Positions 1-8,207 are shown, numbered from the stretch's first letter. The stretch: DNA of 20,108 nucleotides from Bordetella parapertussis (GCA_945901125.1 CAMDKD010000048.1:1-20108), one strand, 5' to 3'. The notes: generated from the letters alone by a model not told the origin. A program made the numbers and translations.

Positions 1-75
1 GGATCGATATACAAAGACACCATGAAAACCGAAATAGCGCTAGTACCTAAAACATCACAGAGGCCGACAGAGGGG

Positions 76-111
76 GCGTTTTTTTCGAGCGAAAGCGCAG
101 AAAAAAATCGC
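76..111. repeat. Long inverted repeat / terminator-like hairpin
   Basis: GCG plus seven T plus C at 76-86 pairs with G plus seven A, T, CGC at 100-111, with one bulged base. The interior contains GC-GAAA-GC, which could form a GNRA-type tetraloop. The hairpin lies about 130 bases downstream of the last gene of the minus-strand operon, so it could stop transcription arriving from the right, or belong to the repeat-bearing mobile-element remnant beside it. The stem is real in the sequence. Its function is inferred. Confidence 0.5.
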
Positions 112-112
112 A

Positions 113-218
113 CCGGATGGGCGGCCAAAGCGTGTCTTAATCGGTCAGCACGAAAGCCAATACTCCCGGATGGGCGGCCAAAGCGTGACTTCAATGAACC
201 GCATGAAAGTCAATACTT
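113..218. repeat. Two tandem 53-bp direct repeats (IS21-like terminal repeats?)
   Basis: Copy 1 is 113-165 and copy 2 is 166-218. The first 22 bases of each are identical (CCGGATGGGCGGCCAAAGCG then TG), and by hand count about 43 of 53 positions match. A degenerate start of a third copy follows at 219-223. Multiple short direct repeats containing a CGGATGGG-type core are typical of the ends of IS21-family elements, so this may be the right end of such an element. The transposase genes would lie outside the window. The repeats end about 20 bases before the stop codon of the reductase gene. There are no spacers of CRISPR type. Confidence 0.5.
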
Positions 219-238
219 TCGGGCAAAACAGCACGAAA

Positions 239-1327
239 TCACACTGGCAACAACCGCTTTTGCTGCATCTTGTCCAGCCACTCGTGCAACGCATCTTCCG
301 TGTCCATGCACGCATGAAAACCGTGCTGCCGCAGCTTGATGCCGCTTAAAAAAGAAATGGCCGGTTGCTCAACGCCGTGACCGAACACCCGATCGGTAAA
401 TTCCCATGAACTGTTTACCAGCTGCTGCATGCTCAATGCTTGTAAGTCGTGCGTGTGCACCACCTTTTGCCAAACGTCTTCCAGCTTAGGCATCTCAGTG
501 CTCATTTGCATAGGCAGTGGTTTGCCGCAGACCATGCCAAAGCGTTTGGCGATAGACGGCCACAGATCGTGCCAGACCATGACATCACCGTTGACCACGT
601 TATAGGTTTCGTTGGCTGCTATTTCATGCGTGCCGGCAAACTCGGCGGCCTGCGCAATCAAACGGCTGTCGGTGGCCACATTCACATAGCGACCGCCGCC
701 CGGGAAATGCAGCGGTCGGCCCAGTTCGCGCATCACACTGGCATACACGCCCAGCGCCGCCACCAGGTTCATCGGGCTGGACACCGCATAGCCCATGACG
801 ACTTGCGGGCGCAGCACCGTGAATGTCCAGGCCGAATGCGGCTGGCGTTCGCGCAGCAAGTCTTCCTGCAACCAGTAAAAGTTCTCGTGCTTATGGCGCG
901 GCATGCGCTCTTTGGCAGGTGTAGGAGCGGGTTCCACATGGCCGCCGTAGGCTTTTGTACCTTGCAACAGACTGATGTGGCGCAAGCCCTTGGCATGCGC
1001 TTGCAAAGCATCCAGCAAATTGCGCAACATGGCTTCGTTGGTTTGCATTTGACGCGGATCGCGCCAACCGGCGACGAGTTCGGGCAATTCAAACAGGGCG
1101 GCAAACAACACATGGGTGACGTGTTGCAGATTGTGTGCAGCGCTGTGGCAGGCGGCAGCATCTGTCAAGTCCAGCGGCACATGGGTCACGCCTGGCGGCA
1201 GCGCGCTCGGGCGGCGCGACAAGGCCAGCACCTCCCAGTCAGGCAGGGCGGCGAAATGTTCGGTGGCCGCCGCGCCGACCACGCCGCTGGCACCGGCGAT
1301 CAAAATGGTGTGTTTGCGCCGCGTCAT
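239..1327 (-). CDS. PRISE-like NAD(P)H-dependent short-chain reductase
   Basis: This is a 362-aa extended/atypical short-chain dehydrogenase. The N-terminal AGASGVVGAA (residues 11-20) is the Rossmann nucleotide-binding glycine motif. QGTKAYG (122-128) and NFYWLQEDLL (149-158) match the motifs that carry the catalytic Lys and Tyr in the progesterone 5-beta-reductase/iridoid synthase (PRISE) group, giving K125 and Y151 as candidates. PRISE enzymes reduce activated C=C bonds of enones in the cytosol. The gene is last in the operon, 11 bases after the AtuA C-terminal-like gene, with GAGGAG as a good ribosome site about 6 bases before the ATG. An enone or enoyl reduction step in the operon's pathway is inferred; the substrate is unknown. 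A simple epimerase-like role cannot be excluded. Confidence 0.75.
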   Translation of the reverse strand: MTRRKHTILIAGASGVVGAAATEHFAALPDWEVLALSRRPSALPPGVTHVPLDLTDAAACHSAAHNLQHVTHVLFAALFELPELVAGWRDPRQMQTNEAMLRNLLDALQAHAKGLRHISLLQGTKAYGGHVEPAPTPAKERMPRHKHENFYWLQEDLLRERQPHSAWTFTVLRPQVVMGYAVSSPMNLVAALGVYASVMRELGRPLHFPGGGRYVNVATDSRLIAQAAEFAGTHEIAANETYNVVNGDVMVWHDLWPSIAKRFGMVCGKPLPMQMSTEMPKLEDVWQKVVHTHDLQALSMQQLVNSSWEFTDRVFGHGVEQPAISFLSGIKLRQHGFHACMDTEDALHEWLDKMQQKRLLPV

Positions 1328-1338
1328 GTCTGCACTCC

Positions 1339-1704
1339 TCAGTGACCGGGTTTGAGTAATTGCTTGCCGTGCAACTTGTCCATCAAATGGTCCGGCACCT
1401 CGATGTCAAAGCCCAGCACCGCAGCAGACAGCGCTTTGCCGTAATTGTCCAGACACAGACTGCGCGACACGCCGCCGCCGAGTGCGCCGTGGCAGACAAA
1501 GTTCATGGCTTCTATGTTGTCGACTTCATAGCGAAGCACCTGGCCTTTGATGGCGCCACGGTAAAACGCTTTGAAACGCTCGGCGGTGAGTTGCGCTTTG
1601 AGCAGTGGGTAAAACTCGGGCTCGTAAGCAAAGACCGCGATGTTGGAGGTATCGCCTTTGTCACCCGAACGCGCATGGGCCAAATGTTGCAATTGAATTT
1701 TCAT
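1339..1704 (-). CDS. AtuA-like C-terminal ferredoxin-fold domain protein
   Basis: This 121-aa protein corresponds to the C-terminal domain of AtuA-like proteins. The N-terminal HLAHARSGDKGDTSNIAV stretch (residues 7-24), with its GDKGD core, is the family hallmark. In many AtuA homologues (about 590 aa) this domain is fused to the large N-terminal domain. Here it is a separate gene that starts 2 bases after the stop of the 451-aa partner. The pair presumably forms one complex. AtuA is required for acyclic terpene (citronellol/geraniol) use in Pseudomonas, but its chemistry is not established, so only the family is claimed. Confidence 0.8.
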   Translation of the reverse strand: MKIQLQHLAHARSGDKGDTSNIAVFAYEPEFYPLLKAQLTAERFKAFYRGAIKGQVLRYEVDNIEAMNFVCHGALGGGVSRSLCLDNYGKALSAAVLGFDIEVPDHLMDKLHGKQLLKPGH

Positions 1705-1706
1705 GT

Positions 1707-3062
1707 TCAGCTTTCGAAATAACTGATGGACGCCGGCACTTTGTCACGCGGCACCAATGAAGACCAGACACCGATGATTTCGCGGGTGCGCTCGGCGTGC
1801 GGCACGCGCTTGCCGGTGTGACCTATGCCGGAGACCGCCATGCCGTCGACCTCGCGTCCGACCTTGAGCGCTTGCTCGCGGGTGGCCGTGCGCGCAGCCA
1901 CACGCACAGCGATTTCATACGGCTCGGGCGCATTTACCGGGGTGGCCGCGCCGTGTATGGCGTTGATGCCCAGGAAATCGATACGCACTTCTTCGGCCAC
2001 CAGGCCGACGATGCGAAAGCGCTCGGTCAAGATGGTTTTGGCTAACTCGGCGCGGCGCAGCGCGCCCGGCCCGGCGTAGAAAAACATGTCTTCGCCGATA
2101 AAGCCTTCAATGCAACCGATGGAGACTTTGAGCGTAGCTGTGCGCGGCTTGCCGCTGATGTTCCATACCTTGACACGGTCGGGCCCGACTTGCTCCAGCT
2201 TGGCAGTGGTGAAGTCGACCACCACGTCCGGGGTCAAGTAGTTGGCCGGGTCGTGCACCTCGTAGAGCATTTGTTCTTTGACGGTTTGCAAATTGACCGC
2301 GCCGCCGGTCCCCGCCACTTTGGTGATGATGGTGGTGCCGTCGGGTTCGACCTCGGCGATAGGAAAACCGAAGTTCCACGGCTGCGGCACGTCTTTGAAA
2401 CCGGGGTCTGAAAAATACCCACCGGTGACCTGCGCGCCGCATTCCAGCAAATGGCCTATGCCCATGCCTTGGCCGAGTTTGGCCGCTTCCATGGGGTCCC
2501 AGCCGAACTCAAACATCATCGGTGCCATGAAGATGGACGGGTCGGCTACGCGCCCGGTCACCACGATATGCGCACCGGCTTTGAGCGCGGCGACGATGGG
2601 CTCGGCACCCAAATAGGCTTCGGCTGAAATCAATGTTTCTTTGAGCGTAGACGTGGGCTTGCCGTTTTCCAAAATAGTGTCTGTCATGCCCAGCACGTGT
2701 TCGGTGATCAGGCTGCCGTTGACCGACGCCACTTTCACGCCTGTGTAGCCAAACTCCTGCAACCAATGAACGATGCGTTTGGCGGCTGCATCCGGGTTGA
2801 TCCAGCCCTGGTTGGTGATGATGCGCGTGCCTTGTTTCATACAAGCCGGTAACACGGCTTTCATGCGGTCGTCCAGGTAAGTGTCATAGCCTTGGAACGT
2901 GGGGTCACGCCGGGCACGCACTTGCGCGGCAGACACCGTGGCCTCGGCCATGGTTTCAAAACACAGGTAATCCAGCTGGCCTTGTTCAGCGCTCAATTGC
3001 GCCGGTTCCACCCGGTCGCCCCACCAGGCGGCACCTGCGCCTATGCGTAAGATTTTTTTCAT
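1707..3062 (-). CDS. AtuA-like acyclic terpene utilization family protein (N-terminal domain)
   Basis: This is a 451-aa protein of the AtuA/DUF1446 family. It begins with RIGAGAAWWGDRVEPAQL (residues 6-23) followed by LDYLCFETMAEAT, the typical family opening. A glycine-rich VTGRVADPSIFMAPMM segment lies near residues 168-183. The start at 3062 overlaps the ligase stop by 4 bases and is preceded by AGGA 7 bases upstream. With the adjacent 121-aa gene it makes up a split AtuA. The neighbours here (ADP-forming CoA ligase, thiolase-like/DUF35 pair, Liv transporter) differ from the classical atu cluster, since no biotin-dependent acyl-CoA carboxylase genes are present. The terpene label is therefore a family name, not a demonstrated substrate. 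Confidence 0.8.
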   Translation of the reverse strand: MKKILRIGAGAAWWGDRVEPAQLSAEQGQLDYLCFETMAEATVSAAQVRARRDPTFQGYDTYLDDRMKAVLPACMKQGTRIITNQGWINPDAAAKRIVHWLQEFGYTGVKVASVNGSLITEHVLGMTDTILENGKPTSTLKETLISAEAYLGAEPIVAALKAGAHIVVTGRVADPSIFMAPMMFEFGWDPMEAAKLGQGMGIGHLLECGAQVTGGYFSDPGFKDVPQPWNFGFPIAEVEPDGTTIITKVAGTGGAVNLQTVKEQMLYEVHDPANYLTPDVVVDFTTAKLEQVGPDRVKVWNISGKPRTATLKVSIGCIEGFIGEDMFFYAGPGALRRAELAKTILTERFRIVGLVAEEVRIDFLGINAIHGAATPVNAPEPYEIAVRVAARTATREQALKVGREVDGMAVSGIGHTGKRVPHAERTREIIGVWSSLVPRDKVPASISYFES

Positions 3063-5185
3063 GTTTTGTCCTGAGTCGGTGTGGAAATCTGTCCCCGGTA
3101 GACCACGGCATCGACCGCCACGCAGCCTTGTCCGGCGGCCGCGACGATGACCGGGTTGATGTCGAGTTGGGTGATGCCGTGCTTGCCCACGGCCATGGCG
3201 TCACCCACCACCACCGCCATGCGGGCGAAGGCATCCACGTCTATGGGCGGGTCGCCGCGCACGCCGTGCAACAGCGGCGCGATACGCAGTTTGCCTAAAG
3301 CGGTTTTCACTTGGGCGGTATTGAACGGCGGCAGCAGCACTTGCATATCGGGCATGGCTTCGACGTATTTACCGCCGTCGCCGACCAGCACCACCGGGCC
3401 GAACACCGGGTCAATCTTGGCGCCAATCATCAGTTCGCGTTGACCCTTGGCCATGGCGGCGACGATGACGCCGCTCAATGTCAGGCCGTGTTTTTTGGCG
3501 TTGCGCGTGATGTCGTCAAACGCTTTAGCGACATCGTTTTCGTTACGCAGGTTCAAAGCCACCAAACCGTATTCAGATTTGTGCGAGGTCAGGCTGCTGC
3601 ACCCTTTGACCACCACAGGCACGCCGCCCAGGTTTTTGAACGCCGCCATGGCTTGTTGTGCGTCGTTGCAGATGGCGTGCGCCACCGTATCCACACCCAG
3701 TTGTTTCAGCAACTTCATGCTGTCGGCTTCGTCCAACATGTGTACATCGACTGGTTGCACCGGCAGCGGTTTTATCAAAGGCTGACGCGTACCCATGTGC
3801 TCGAGCAGGCTGGTGTGGGATAAAAAATTCGATAAGGCGTTGACCGCTTGGCCCTCGGTGGGGTAGACCACCAAGCCCTTGTCTTTGAAGCGCGCGGCCA
3901 CGTTGTCTTGCGACGAAGCTATCACCAGCGGTTTGCCGGTTTGCGTGGCAAAAGATTCAGCATCCGATGCAAAGCGTTCGACGTCGTAGCCCGCACCGGC
4001 CACGGCCACACCTATCAAAAACGCATCTGCCGCCGGGTCTTTGGCGATGGGGGGCAGAATCGCGCCGAACAAACCGCTGTTGGACAACAGCGCTGCCGTC
4101 AAATCGACAGGGTTGGTGGTGGTGGCAAAGCCCGGCAATATGCTTTTGAGTTCGGCTTGTGTGTCAGGTGAGAGCGGCTGCATAGGCATGCCGGCGCGGG
4201 TGGCGGCGTCGGCGGTCATGACGCAGACCGCGCCCGAATTGCTGATCGCCACCAACCGACGGCCCTTGGGTTTCCAGCCTTGCAAATACAGCGGCGCGGT
4301 GTCGACCAGATCGGCCATGCTTTGCGCGCGCCAGATGCCGTGTTCTTCAAAAAAAGCGTCGACCACGCGGTCTTCGTTAGCTAGCGACCCCGTGTGCGAC
4401 ATGGCCGCCATTTGCCCAGCCGGTGTGCGACCCGATTTCAGTGCCATCACCGGCAATTTGCGGGCGCGCGCGATGCCGGCAGCTTCGGCCAAATGCCAGG
4501 GGTCGGGGATGCCTTCCAAATACAAAATCAGCAGTTTGAGTCCCGGGTCTTCGGCGACCACGGTGGCGAGTTCGCACACCGTCACGTCGCAGTCGTTGCC
4601 GGTGGCGTGCGAATGCCGCACACCGATGCCACGCCCGCGCAGCAAGCCGAAGGGAATGACAGCCATGGCACCGCTTTGGCTGATGATGCCTACCGGCCCG
4701 TCAGCCGGTTGCACTTCGCTGAACATGGTGGAAAAACTCGCGACCGCGCCGTTGCTGAAATTGGCCAGGCCTTGCGAATTCGGACCTACCAGCCGCATTC
4801 CGGCGGCACGCGCGCAAGCGACCATGCTTTCCTCTTGCCAACGACCGGCGTCGCCGCTTTCTGAAAAGCCGGAACTCATGATGATGCATAGGGCGACCCC
4901 GGCGGCAGCGCATTCGCTGACCGCTGCCACCGCAAGTTCACCGGGCACGGCGATGATGACCAGGTCCGGCACCTCGGGCAAAGCCGAAAAGCCGGGAAAG
5001 CTGGCAAAGCCTTGGACGGTGTCGCGTTGCGGGTTGATCGCATACACCTTGCCTTTGAAACCGAAGCGCGACAAATACGCCAGCGGTCTGCCGCCTATCT
5101 TGTTCGGGTTGTCGGATGCGCCGATGACGGCGATGGAACGCGGTGCCAGCCCTTTGCGGATGGCGTTTCTGGGATCAAGCTTCAT
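3059..5185 (-). CDS. Acetate--CoA ligase (ADP-forming)-type acyl-CoA synthetase, fused alpha-beta
   Basis: This 708-aa cytosolic enzyme makes an acyl-CoA from a carboxylic acid, CoA and ATP, giving ADP and phosphate. Domains in order are a CoA-binding Rossmann domain (IAVIGASDNPNKIGG, residues 18-32), succinyl-CoA-ligase-like domains with GIISQSGAMA (166-175), AAMSHTGSLA (260-269) holding the likely phosphohistidine H264, and a C-terminal ATP-grasp domain from about 485 (VVVKGCSSLTSHKSEYG, 524-540; KIDPVFGPVVLVGDGG further on). Its length fits the single-chain form. It overlaps the DUF35 gene by 11 bases and the AtuA-like gene by 4. It is the likely activation step for the acid imported by the Liv system. 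The family covers acetyl, branched and aromatic acids, and the sequence does not fix the substrate. Confidence 0.88.
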   Translation of the reverse strand: MKLDPRNAIRKGLAPRSIAVIGASDNPNKIGGRPLAYLSRFGFKGKVYAINPQRDTVQGFASFPGFSALPEVPDLVIIAVPGELAVAAVSECAAAGVALCIIMSSGFSESGDAGRWQEESMVACARAAGMRLVGPNSQGLANFSNGAVASFSTMFSEVQPADGPVGIISQSGAMAVIPFGLLRGRGIGVRHSHATGNDCDVTVCELATVVAEDPGLKLLILYLEGIPDPWHLAEAAGIARARKLPVMALKSGRTPAGQMAAMSHTGSLANEDRVVDAFFEEHGIWRAQSMADLVDTAPLYLQGWKPKGRRLVAISNSGAVCVMTADAATRAGMPMQPLSPDTQAELKSILPGFATTTNPVDLTAALLSNSGLFGAILPPIAKDPAADAFLIGVAVAGAGYDVERFASDAESFATQTGKPLVIASSQDNVAARFKDKGLVVYPTEGQAVNALSNFLSHTSLLEHMGTRQPLIKPLPVQPVDVHMLDEADSMKLLKQLGVDTVAHAICNDAQQAMAAFKNLGGVPVVVKGCSSLTSHKSEYGLVALNLRNENDVAKAFDDITRNAKKHGLTLSGVIVAAMAKGQRELMIGAKIDPVFGPVVLVGDGGKYVEAMPDMQVLLPPFNTAQVKTALGKLRIAPLLHGVRGDPPIDVDAFARMAVVVGDAMAVGKHGITQLDINPVIVAAAGQGCVAVDAVVYRGQISTPTQDKT

Positions 5186-5555
5186 GGTCTGTCCGGGTGA
5201 AAAACGGCAGGGGCTGGCCTGCCAGGGTGTGTATTTCGCAGTTCACCTGGTCGCCAATTTGCAATGAGGCCTGTGCGTGGCCCATGACGCGCATGCCGTC
5301 CTGCATATCGACCAGCACCAGCCGGTAAGGCACCAAGGCTTTGAAACGCTCATCCGGCGCGCGGTGCACCAGCGTGGTGGCGCAGACCACGCCGAGTGGC
5401 TTGCCTGCTGTTTGCTCAGGACTGTCGTCGCCGCAGGCCGGGCAAAAAGGTCTGAAGAAATACCAGACATGAGCGCAGGCAGTGCAACGCTGGTGCAGCA
5501 ACTGCGAGCCACCTTGGGTCCAGTCTTGCGCGAAGTTCGTTGTGCTTGACATCAT
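5175..5555 (-). CDS. DUF35 zinc-ribbon/OB-fold protein, partner of thiolase-like enzyme
   Basis: This is a 126-aa protein. The N-terminal zinc ribbon has two CxxC knuckles, RCTACAHVW and FCPACGDD (about residues 23-42), followed by a beta-rich OB-like domain. It is normally a non-catalytic or acyl-CoA-binding partner of the adjacent thiolase-superfamily protein, as in the Ltp2-ChsH2(DUF35) aldolase. Its start at 5555 overlaps the thiolase-like stop by 4 bases, with GGAG 5 bases before the ATG. A second in-frame ATG follows immediately, so the start is uncertain by one codon. The stop overlaps the ligase start. The coupling supports a 1:1 complex with the upstream product. Confidence 0.85.
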   Translation of the reverse strand: MMSSTTNFAQDWTQGGSQLLHQRCTACAHVWYFFRPFCPACGDDSPEQTAGKPLGVVCATTLVHRAPDERFKALVPYRLVLVDMQDGMRVMGHAQASLQIGDQVNCEIHTLAGQPLPFFTRTDHEA

Positions 5556-6685
5556 GGCTGCTCCACCACCAGACTGACATGGGATGACAACACACCGCCG
5601 TCACCGTGTAACAAAGTGACACCGGCGCGCCGCACTTGGCGCGCGCCTGCACGCCCGGTCATTTGCAGATGCGCTTCGGCCAAGTGCGCCATGGCACCGG
5701 CCACACCGCAATGGCCATAAGACAGCAAACCGCCGTGCATGTTCAGCGGCACGGCACCGTCGCGGTCGAAGTGGCCGTCGCGCGCCAGCGCACCGGCGCG
5801 TCCGCGCGGCGCCAAACCGATTTCTTCCAGCAGCATGCTCAGCGTGATGGTGAAGCTGTCGTAAATAGCGGCGTATTCCACATCGGCCAGCGTGTGACCG
5901 GCGTGCGCCAGCGCCCGGTGCGTGCAATCGCCTGCGCCGCTGTTAAGCAAGTCTGTTGACGCGGTGATGTGTTGCGGGTTGTGGCGTTGCGCGGTGCCGC
6001 TGATGCGCAATGCATGCGCACCTACGGCTTGGCGCGACACCACAAAAGCGCAAGCCCCGTCGGCCACCGCACAGCAGTCCAGCAGCTTCAATGGCGTGGC
6101 AATCGGGCGCGAGGCCAACACATCGGCCACGCTGATAGGCGTTTGAAATTGCGCGCCCGGATGCAGCGAGGCGTGACGGCGCATTAACACTGAGAGCTCG
6201 GCGAAATCGGCTTCGGTGTTGCCGTATGTGTGCATATAGCTTGAGGCCAGCAAACCGTAATAAGCCGGAATGGTGGTGCCCAGCGGCACCTCATAAACAG
6301 GGTGGCCGACTTGGGCCAGCACTTGCACCGAGGCGTCGCGGCTTTGACCGGTGGCGCGGTTTTCTCCGGCGACGACCAGTATGCGTTCGGCCGCGCCGCT
6401 TTCCACCAGATGGTTGGCCAACATGACCAGCGCAAAACCGGTGGCGCCGCCCAGTTGTATGGAATGCGCGTAGTCGGGCTGCAAGCCGAAATGTTCGGCA
6501 AACACCGTGCTGAGCATCAAATGCGGAAAGGTGGTGGCGTAACCGCAGAGCAGACCGTCTATGTCTTTGCGCTCCAGTCCCGCATCGTTCAAAGCCAGCG
6601 TGGCCGCGTCGGACATCAGGTCCAGCGCAGATTTGCCCGGCAGTTTGCCAAAGGGCGTGAGGCCGCTGCCGGTCAGGTAACTCAT
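5552..6685 (-). CDS. Thiolase-superfamily (SCP2-like) protein lacking the nucleophilic Cys
   Basis: This is a 377-aa thiolase-fold protein. It keeps AEHFGLQ, a YDSFTITLSMLLEEIGL stretch (275-291) and a C-terminal GGLLSYGHCGVAG block (318-330) corresponding to the GHP-type thiolase motif. Where thiolases have the nucleophilic Cys in a CASG-like loop, this one reads IQLGGATGFALV (76-87), with no Cys. The HxxF-type His is Y275. This combination, plus a translationally coupled DUF35 partner, resembles Ltp2-type retro-aldolases more than a claisen thiolase. Cleavage of a beta-hydroxyacyl-CoA side chain is therefore plausible but inferred. GGAGG lies 6 bases before the ATG, and the start overlaps livF by 4 bases. 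Automatic annotation would probably say acetyl-CoA acetyltransferase. Confidence 0.8.
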   Translation of the reverse strand: MSYLTGSGLTPFGKLPGKSALDLMSDAATLALNDAGLERKDIDGLLCGYATTFPHLMLSTVFAEHFGLQPDYAHSIQLGGATGFALVMLANHLVESGAAERILVVAGENRATGQSRDASVQVLAQVGHPVYEVPLGTTIPAYYGLLASSYMHTYGNTEADFAELSVLMRRHASLHPGAQFQTPISVADVLASRPIATPLKLLDCCAVADGACAFVVSRQAVGAHALRISGTAQRHNPQHITASTDLLNSGAGDCTHRALAHAGHTLADVEYAAIYDSFTITLSMLLEEIGLAPRGRAGALARDGHFDRDGAVPLNMHGGLLSYGHCGVAGAMAHLAEAHLQMTGRAGARQVRRAGVTLLHGDGGVLSSHVSLVVEQP

Positions 6686-7443
6686 GCGGCCTCCGTTTTG
6701 GCCGGGCCGTGGCCGCCCAAGTACACGCGTTGCAGCAAATCGCTGTCGCGCAAATCGTCTGCAAAACCTGCACCTGCAATCCGGCCGGTTTCCATCAGGT
6801 AAGCGTAATGCGCATGCCGCAACGCTTTGTCAACCAATTGCTCGACCAGCAGAATAGACATGCCTTGTGTGCACAGCTGCGAAGCCACGTCCAGGATGCG
6901 GTCTATCACCAACGGGGCCAGACCGCTGGACGGCTCGTCCAATATCAGTAACGCTGGTTTGGCGATCACGCCTTGCGCCACCGCCAATATTTGCTGCTGG
7001 CCGCCGGACAAACGCGAAGCCATTTGCTGTTTGCGATCCGCCAGTTCGGGGAACATGGCGTAGATAGCGTCCAGCTTGCCGCGGTCGCCAGCAGGCGCAT
7101 TCGCGTAGGTGCCTATCAACAGGTTGTCTTGCACCGACAAATGGTGAAACACGCGGTGGCCTTCCAGCACTTGCACCAAACCCTGGCGCACGATGTGCCG
7201 CGGCGTCGCATTGCTGATGTCTTGGCCTTTGAAATGCACCTGTCCGGCTTGCTTGGGTATCAATCCCGACACCGCATGCAGCAGCGAGCTTTTGCCCGCG
7301 CCGTTGCGCCCGAGGATGACCACAAACTCGCCTTTGCGCACTTGCAGGGAAAGCCCGTGCACCACTTGCGCTTTGCCGTAGGCCACATCCAGCGCCTGAA
7401 TGTCCAGCAAAACGTCGGCGGGTCGCGCAGCGGTATGCATCAT
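6682..7443 (-). CDS. livF: Branched-chain amino acid-type ABC transporter ATPase LivF
   Basis: This 253-aa ATPase belongs to the HAAT (Liv) importer at the inner face of the cytoplasmic membrane. Walker A is GRNGAGKS (45-52), the signature is LSGGQ (145-149) and Walker B is LLILDEP (165-171). A LEGHRVFHHLSVQDNLLIG block replaces the LivF-typical EGRRIFPxLTVxENL. All key ATPase motifs are intact. The start shares one base with the livG stop (TGATG), and GGAG lies just upstream. A second ATG follows directly, so the true start may be one codon later. It works with LivG on the LivH/LivM permease; the solute is probably the acid handled by the downstream enzymes rather than leucine. Confidence 0.92.
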   Translation of the reverse strand: MMHTAARPADVLLDIQALDVAYGKAQVVHGLSLQVRKGEFVVILGRNGAGKSSLLHAVSGLIPKQAGQVHFKGQDISNATPRHIVRQGLVQVLEGHRVFHHLSVQDNLLIGTYANAPAGDRGKLDAIYAMFPELADRKQQMASRLSGGQQQILAVAQGVIAKPALLILDEPSSGLAPLVIDRILDVASQLCTQGMSILLVEQLVDKALRHAHYAYLMETGRIAGAGFADDLRDSDLLQRVYLGGHGPAKTEAA

Positions 7444-8207
7444 CAGGCTCCCAGGTAAACGCGAATGACTTCGGGGTCGTTGCGCACTTGCTCAGAGGTT
7501 CCGTGGCAAATCATTTTTCCGGTGTTCAAGGTGGTCACCCGGTCGCAAATGCGGAACACAAAATCCGTGTGATGCTCGACCAGCAGCACGCCTATGCCGT
7601 TGTCGCGCAGCGTGCGCACCACGTCGGCCAAGTGGTCGATTTCCTGGTGCGTCAAACCGCCAGCCGGTTCGTCCAGCAGCATGAAGCGCGGTTGCATGGC
7701 AAGGCCGCGCGCGATTTCCAGAAAACGCTGTTCGGCATGGTCTAACAGACTGGCCTGGCGTTGCATCACGTGGCCTAAGCCGACGCCGTGCAGCAACTCG
7801 ATGGCGCGTTCTTTGATGTCGCGCTCTTGCACGCCCACGTGCGGCAGCGCCAGCGCCGTGCTCATGAAGCCGGCGTCAGCATGTGTCCAGGCACCGAGCA
7901 TGCAGTTGTCCAGCACGCTGAGCATGGGCATGAGCCGGGGTTTTTGAAAGGTGCGGGCAATGCCGTTGACCGCGCGCATTTGCACGCTGGCTTGCGACAA
8001 GTCTTGCTCGCCCAAACGGATGTGACCGATGCTCGGTTGGTAAAAACCGCAAAGCAGATTCAGCAAAGTGGTTTTGCCGCTGCCGTTGGGGCCGATCAAG
8101 CCGTGGACTTCACCGGCGCGCAGTTGCAGCGACACATCGTCCAGCGCCTTGATGCCACCGAAAGCGCGGCTGACAGACACGGCTTGCAGTTGAGCGGTGT
8201 TTGTCAT
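7443..8207 (-). CDS. livG: Branched-chain amino acid-type ABC transporter ATPase LivG
   Basis: This is a 254-aa ATPase. Walker A is GPNGSGKT (39-46), the Q-loop region is ARTFQKPRL (84-92), Walker B is FMLLDEP (175-181) and the H-loop is VEHHTDF. The ABC signature is odd: LivG normally reads LSYGQ or LPYGQ, whereas here it is LDHAEQRFLEIARGL (155-169), without the Ser and Gly. The first Gly-containing half of the C-loop is therefore degenerate, and function may depend on the intact LivF signature in the heterodimer. It overlaps livM by 4 bases at its start and livF by one base at its end. Assignment to LivG is secure from motif order and operon position. Confidence 0.92.
   Translation of the reverse strand: MTNTAQLQAVSVSRAFGGIKALDDVSLQLRAGEVHGLIGPNGSGKTTLLNLLCGFYQPSIGHIRLGEQDLSQASVQMRAVNGIARTFQKPRLMPMLSVLDNCMLGAWTHADAGFMSTALALPHVGVQERDIKERAIELLHGVGLGHVMQRQASLLDHAEQRFLEIARGLAMQPRFMLLDEPAGGLTHQEIDHLADVVRTLRDNGIGVLLVEHHTDFVFRICDRVTTLNTGKMICHGTSEQVRNDPEVIRVYLGA

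Noticed and set aside
113..223. Possible CRISPR array from the repeated CGGATGGGCGGCC unit
   Set aside because: Only two and a bit copies, adjacent units similar over the whole 53 bases and no unique spacers. It is better explained as tandem terminal repeats.
22..339. A 105-aa plus-strand frame at the left edge
   Set aside because: It runs through the hairpin and the 53-bp repeats and into the reductase gene. There is no ribosome site and no family resemblance.
449..1345. A 298-aa open frame on the plus strand, opposite the reductase
   Set aside because: It is a His/Gln-rich shadow frame with no domain pattern. The minus-strand gene has Rossmann and catalytic motifs and a ribosome site.
4041..5267. 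A 408-aa open frame on the plus strand, opposite the CoA ligase
   Set aside because: It lies fully antisense to a clearly recognised enzyme. The long frame follows from the GC-rich codon bias, and the protein has no recognisable motif.
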